This document shows positions 7,936-9,839 of a stretch of DNA of 9,839 bases, piece after piece; the stretch's first letter is position 1, and each line of letters opens with the position of its first letter. The notes beneath the pieces were generated by a model, which did no database searches, had not been told where the DNA came from, and worked only from the letters and a program-made list of their open reading frames with translations. Origin of the DNA: JASEFH01 sp034679905 (GTDB taxonomy: Archaea > Halobacteriota > Methanomicrobia > Methanomicrobiales > JACTUA01); contig JAXDAH010000022.1 in the NCBI GenBank assembly GCA_034679905.1, positions 1-9,839 of the forward strand. The letters are read 5' to 3'. A program made the position numbers and the translations under genes.

Positions 7936-7975
7936 AAAAACGAGTATAAAGGGGATAACTGCAGGAGACCTGCAG
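7936..7975 (-). terminator. Hairpin plus T-tracts after the HdeD-type gene
   Basis: A perfect 7-base stem with a 3-base loop (CTGCAGG at 7959-7965, CCTGCAG at 7969-7975) lies 17 bases after the stop codon. On the minus strand it is followed by CCCCTTTTATAC and a T5 run at 7936-7940. Position, stem and T-tracts together suggest transcription termination, separating this gene from the glucosidase. Confidence 0.6.
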
Positions 7976-7992
7976 GCGGGAAGACACCGTCT

Positions 7993-8547
7993 TTACCGCA
8001 ACCGAAAGGACAGAAAGATAGCCGAAATCCCTCCGATGATCGCGAAGATGGCGACCATGATGATGAGCACGGCTGTGGAGACCAGGGGATTGGAGATGAT
8101 CACAAGCCCGAAGATGATGCTGAGCACCCCCAGGATGCCCGCCCCCCACCCCGCCCCCTGGAAGGCATGGACCAGCGTGACAATCCCGATGATCAGGCCC
8201 CAGACGCCGATGAAGATAGCCAGGAACGTTGGAATGAGGATGGCACTGTAGAGGGGATAGGCGAGCACGACAATTCCGGCGATGATACCGAGAACTCCTG
8301 AAAGGAGCTTCCACCCCCACCTCGTACGGTCGATAAAGACACTGACAAGCGCAAAAATGCCCGTGACAAACCAGTATATACCGAGGAAGGTCACGAGCAC
8401 GAAGAGCGTTGTCCCCGGCCAGAAGAGGAGAACAAACCCCAGGATCAGTGCAACGATCCCCTCGAGCAGCACGAGCCACCAGGGGAACATTTCGATTCTG
8501 GCCATGGCCGATGTTGCGGGCCCGGCCCCTGCCAATTCATCCGTCAT
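7993..8547 (-). CDS. HdeD family (DUF308) integral membrane protein
   Basis: The 184-residue protein has a short polar N-terminus (1-20) and six hydrophobic helices at about 22-43, 46-70, 79-97, 103-127, 134-152 and 156-181. The helix pairs form three repeats that begin with an aromatic pair or Gly-Trp and end near a Pro: WWLVLLEGIVALILGFVLLF-WPG (23-45), GWKLLSGVLGIIAGIVVLA-YP (78-98) and GWGAGILGVLSIIFGLVIIS-NP (133-154). This threefold hairpin repeat and total length are typical of DUF308/HdeD. HdeD in E. coli is associated with acid resistance at high cell density; its mechanism, and the role of the archaeal relatives, are not established. ATG at 8547 is preferred because it lies just downstream of a good TATA box; Met15 is an alternative start. 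The protein acts in the cytoplasmic membrane and is probably transcribed alone. Family assignment is strong. Confidence 0.9.
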   Translation of the reverse strand: MTDELAGAGPATSAMARIEMFPWWLVLLEGIVALILGFVLLFWPGTTLFVLVTFLGIYWFVTGIFALVSVFIDRTRWGWKLLSGVLGIIAGIVVLAYPLYSAILIPTFLAIFIGVWGLIIGIVTLVHAFQGAGWGAGILGVLSIIFGLVIISNPLVSTAVLIIMVAIFAIIGGISAIFLSFRLR

Positions 8548-8855
8548 ATTGACACCGAGGACGGGGATCGGATGCTCGTATATAAATAACTTCGCTCCGA
8601 GGGCTTCATTTTGAAGAAGGGATTGTGAGGATCCATTGAATGCCGTTTATGGATTTTTTATCCCGAGATAGGGATCGCAATACTTTTGCATATCCCAATT
8701 CAGAACCAGACTCCCCTTCGAATGCCTTAAGAGCTGCGTCGGTCCTCGCAAAGAAATACAGAGGCTGATGCAAAGTATTTTAACGGAGAACAATCTCCTT
8801 GGGTGCCAGGGGAGAAGCAAGCGATACCAATCCGTCTGGATTCGTGAATCGGGGT
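8548..8855. other. Divergent intergenic stretch between HdeD-type gene and transporter-like gene
   Basis: The 308 bases contain the HdeD-type promoter on the minus strand. A weak plus-strand TATA-like string (AAAGTATTTTAAC, 8772-8784) lies about 75 bases before the ATG of the right-hand gene. A small hairpin, GGAGA-ACAA-TCTCC (8785-8798), would fall near that transcript's 5' end. A TTG at 8799 would extend the right-hand gene by 19 residues but the extra sequence is polar and unconvincing. No other gene is seen. Confidence 0.5.
8577..8590 (-). promoter_or_regulatory. TATA box of the HdeD-type gene
   Basis: The minus strand reads GTTATTTATATACG, the best archaeal TATA match in the window. Its core (8580-8587) is centred about 36 bases before the ATG, so the transcript should have a leader of only about 8-10 bases. 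No clear Shine-Dalgarno site is present, consistent with a near-leaderless mRNA. Confidence 0.65.
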
Positions 8856-9386
8856 ATGGCGAATCTTATCAATGTAGTTCGGCAGGCGGCGAAGGCGATC
8901 CTGTATGGGCTGGCACTCTCTACGGCAATACCCGTGCTGCTCGGGCTTGTCCTGAACGTCCCTATAGGCAGGATACTCACGCTCGTCACCTCCACGATTG
9001 TCCTCCAGGCGAACGGGGTCTTTGTCGGTTTGGGGCTTGGCCTGGACCCGTGGTTTGTCCTCGTCGTCATGACCTTTGTCGAGCTCGGGGCGGTCCTGGC
9101 CATCTACGAGATCCTGGAGACCTTCGAGGAGTCCGAGAGAGTGAAACGCTTCACGAAGAAGACCGAGGAAGGGATAAAGAAGTACCCCTATTTTGCCAAA
9201 TATGGGGCGGCAACGCTCATCATCCTCCCCGCCATGCCCATTGTCGGGCTTTATTCGAGCGTGGCGGTCGGCTGGCTCCTCCGCTGGAACAAGCTGCAGT
9301 GCATCTTCTTCATCACGGTGGGCTGGATCCTGGTCGTCGTCTTCCTCATGCTCGTGGCCCTGGGGTTCATTCAGGCTATTTTCTAA
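8856..9386 (+). CDS. Small multidrug export family (Sm_multidrug_ex-like) membrane protein
   Basis: From the ATG at 8856 the product is 176 residues. Hydrophobic segments lie at about 13-33, 39-60, 64-86, 117-140 and 148-173. Between the third and fourth is a basic amphipathic stretch (ERVKRFTKKTEEGIKKYPYF, 94-113) that should be cytoplasmic. It leads into AKYGAATLIILPAMPIVGLY (114-133), then a Gly-containing last helix (FFITVGWILVVVFL). The pattern of a basic loop, KYG, a helix with Pro-x-Pro/Gly and a final helix with a central Gly fits the COG2426/PF06695 group as I remember it. 'Multidrug export' is a family label and transport has not been shown for most members. The ATG is chosen over an in-frame TTG 57 bases upstream because the extension is polar and poorly supported, though no strong Shine-Dalgarno precedes either. 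It is the only plus-strand gene and converges on the gene at its right. Confidence 0.72.
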   Translation: MANLINVVRQAAKAILYGLALSTAIPVLLGLVLNVPIGRILTLVTSTIVLQANGVFVGLGLGLDPWFVLVVMTFVELGAVLAIYEILETFEESERVKRFTKKTEEGIKKYPYFAKYGAATLIILPAMPIVGLYSSVAVGWLLRWNKLQCIFFITVGWILVVVFLMLVALGFIQAIF

Positions 9387-9421
9387 AAATCCGCAGATCC
9401 TCCCGCTTCACCTTTCTGCGG
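9384..9421 (-). terminator. Hairpin plus T-run ending the right-hand minus-strand gene
   Basis: CCGCAGA (9391-9397) and TCTGCGG (9415-9421) form a perfect 7-base stem with a 17-base loop. Read on the minus strand it is followed directly by ATTTTTAG, the layout of an intrinsic terminator. The T-run overlaps the stop codon of the plus-strand gene, so the signal sits at the exact meeting point of two convergent genes. Confidence 0.55.
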
Positions 9422-9426
9422 TACAA

Positions 9427-9448
9427 ACCAGGAATATCCTGGTATTCC
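9427..9448. repeat. Overlapping inverted repeats between convergent genes
   Basis: ACCAGGA-ATA-TCCTGGT (9427-9443) is a perfect 7-base stem. The alternative GGAATA-TCCTGG-TATTCC (9431-9448) shares its bases, so the two folds exclude each other. The repeat lies in the 171-base gap between convergent genes and could help end the plus-strand transcript, although only an A-run (9452-9456), not a T-run, follows on that strand. Confidence 0.45.
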
Positions 9449-9557
9449 CTTAAAAAGAGGCAGGTGAACAGTAACCCTCTCTAGAGCGAACGGAGCATCC
9501 GGAGAACAGAATCCTGTTCTCACTGCCAAACCCTCCTGGTTGCGCAGATGGGGCAGG

Positions 9558-9839
9558 TTACGGGACTTCCCGTTCTGCGCTCCGCCCTCTGACCTGGATG
9601 TCCATGCCAGTGATCTTCCTGTAGATCTTCTGCTTTCTCGTCAGATGGCGATAATCGTAGACGAAATACTCGTAAGTATCCCAGATGGTCACCCAGTTCA
9701 GGATGGTGACCAGGCCTCCGATGAGGATAAAGACGGTATCTTCAAGGAGCGGAGCGAAGAACAGAACAAAGATGACCGCGATGACTGCATTGAATGCAAT
9801 AGCAAAACTGATCCTTCCTTCCCGCAGGGACAATCTCTT
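9558..9839 (-). CDS. Small two-helix membrane protein, unknown function (start outside or at window edge)
   Basis: The frame is open from the window edge to the TAA at 9558-9560, giving 93 visible residues. No ATG or GTG is visible; a TTG at 9833 is the only candidate start inside, so the true start may lie just beyond the window. Counting from that TTG, hydrophobic helices span about 10-30 (FAIAFNAVIAVIFVLFFAPLL) and 33-51. A conserved-looking aromatic and basic tail follows, with WDTYEYFVYDYRHLTRKQKIYR (51-72), likely cytoplasmic by the positive-inside rule. I do not recognise a family. A hairpin terminator lies about 135 bases downstream. The composition and codon pattern look like a real gene. 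Confidence 0.7.
   Translation of the reverse strand, partial: KRLSLREGRISFAIAFNAVIAVIFVLFFAPLLEDTVFILIGGLVTILNWVTIWDTYEYFVYDYRHLTRKQKIYRKITGMDIQVRGRSAEREVP

Larger units (their letters stand above)
7682..7992. other. Intergenic stretch between HdeD-type gene and glucosidase
   Basis: The 311 bases hold the terminator of the gene on the right and the promoter of the glucosidase on the left. A 27-codon minus-strand frame (7762-7845, rich in Arg) has no support. Nothing else was recognised. Confidence 0.55.

Noticed and set aside
8768..9484. Plus-strand open frame of 238 codons
   Set aside because: It is a shadow in another frame of the membrane protein gene at 8856-9386, with no hydrophobic pattern and Arg/Gly-rich composition.
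1..9839. Search for CRISPR repeats, tRNA, rRNA, transposase or integrase genes and long direct repeats
   Set aside because: None was found by reading; a dedicated tRNA or repeat search could not be run, so short or degenerate elements may be missed.

Overview
The window looks like chromosomal DNA of a methanogenic euryarchaeon, most likely of the order Methanomicrobiales. This is an inference. It rests on archaeal-type TATA boxes placed so as to give leaderless or very short-leader transcripts, a soluble multi-PAS histidine kinase of the kind abundant in those genomes, HdeD/DUF308-type membrane proteins and a small multidrug export family protein. No rRNA, tRNA or ribosomal protein is present to fix the taxonomy.

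Layout. From the left edge to 2255 the minus strand carries most of a four-PAS histidine kinase; its C-terminal ATPase end lies outside the window. After a gene-free gap comes a decayed minus-strand gene at 2651-3108, a DUF1579-like protein with both a frameshift and an in-frame TAA. A second gap separates it from a 300-residue minus-strand membrane protein (3493-4395) that joins an unrecognised soluble N-terminal domain to a six-helix DUF308/HdeD-like region. A 496-base non-coding stretch follows. Then comes a 929-residue cytosolic GH63-like glucosidase (4892-7681) and a 184-residue classical HdeD/DUF308 protein (7993-8547), both on the minus strand. On the right, a plus-strand Sm_multidrug_ex-type membrane protein (8856-9386) converges on a small minus-strand two-helix membrane protein that runs off the right edge.

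Gene relations. The minus-strand genes are not packed like an operon: each is separated by more than 300 bases, and several have their own TATA-like box. The window therefore reads as a series of single-gene units. The shared theme, weakly supported, is envelope and stress physiology (two HdeD-like proteins, a transporter-like protein, a sensor kinase) beside one carbohydrate-hydrolysing enzyme that may act on a cytoplasmic glucoside. I found no CRISPR array, transposase, integrase, toxin-antitoxin pair or phage gene, and no convincing undescribed multi-gene system. The observations most worth a second look are the double-lesion pseudogene, the soluble domain fused to the DUF308 region, and the bacterial-looking glucosidase with an apparently leaderless promoter.
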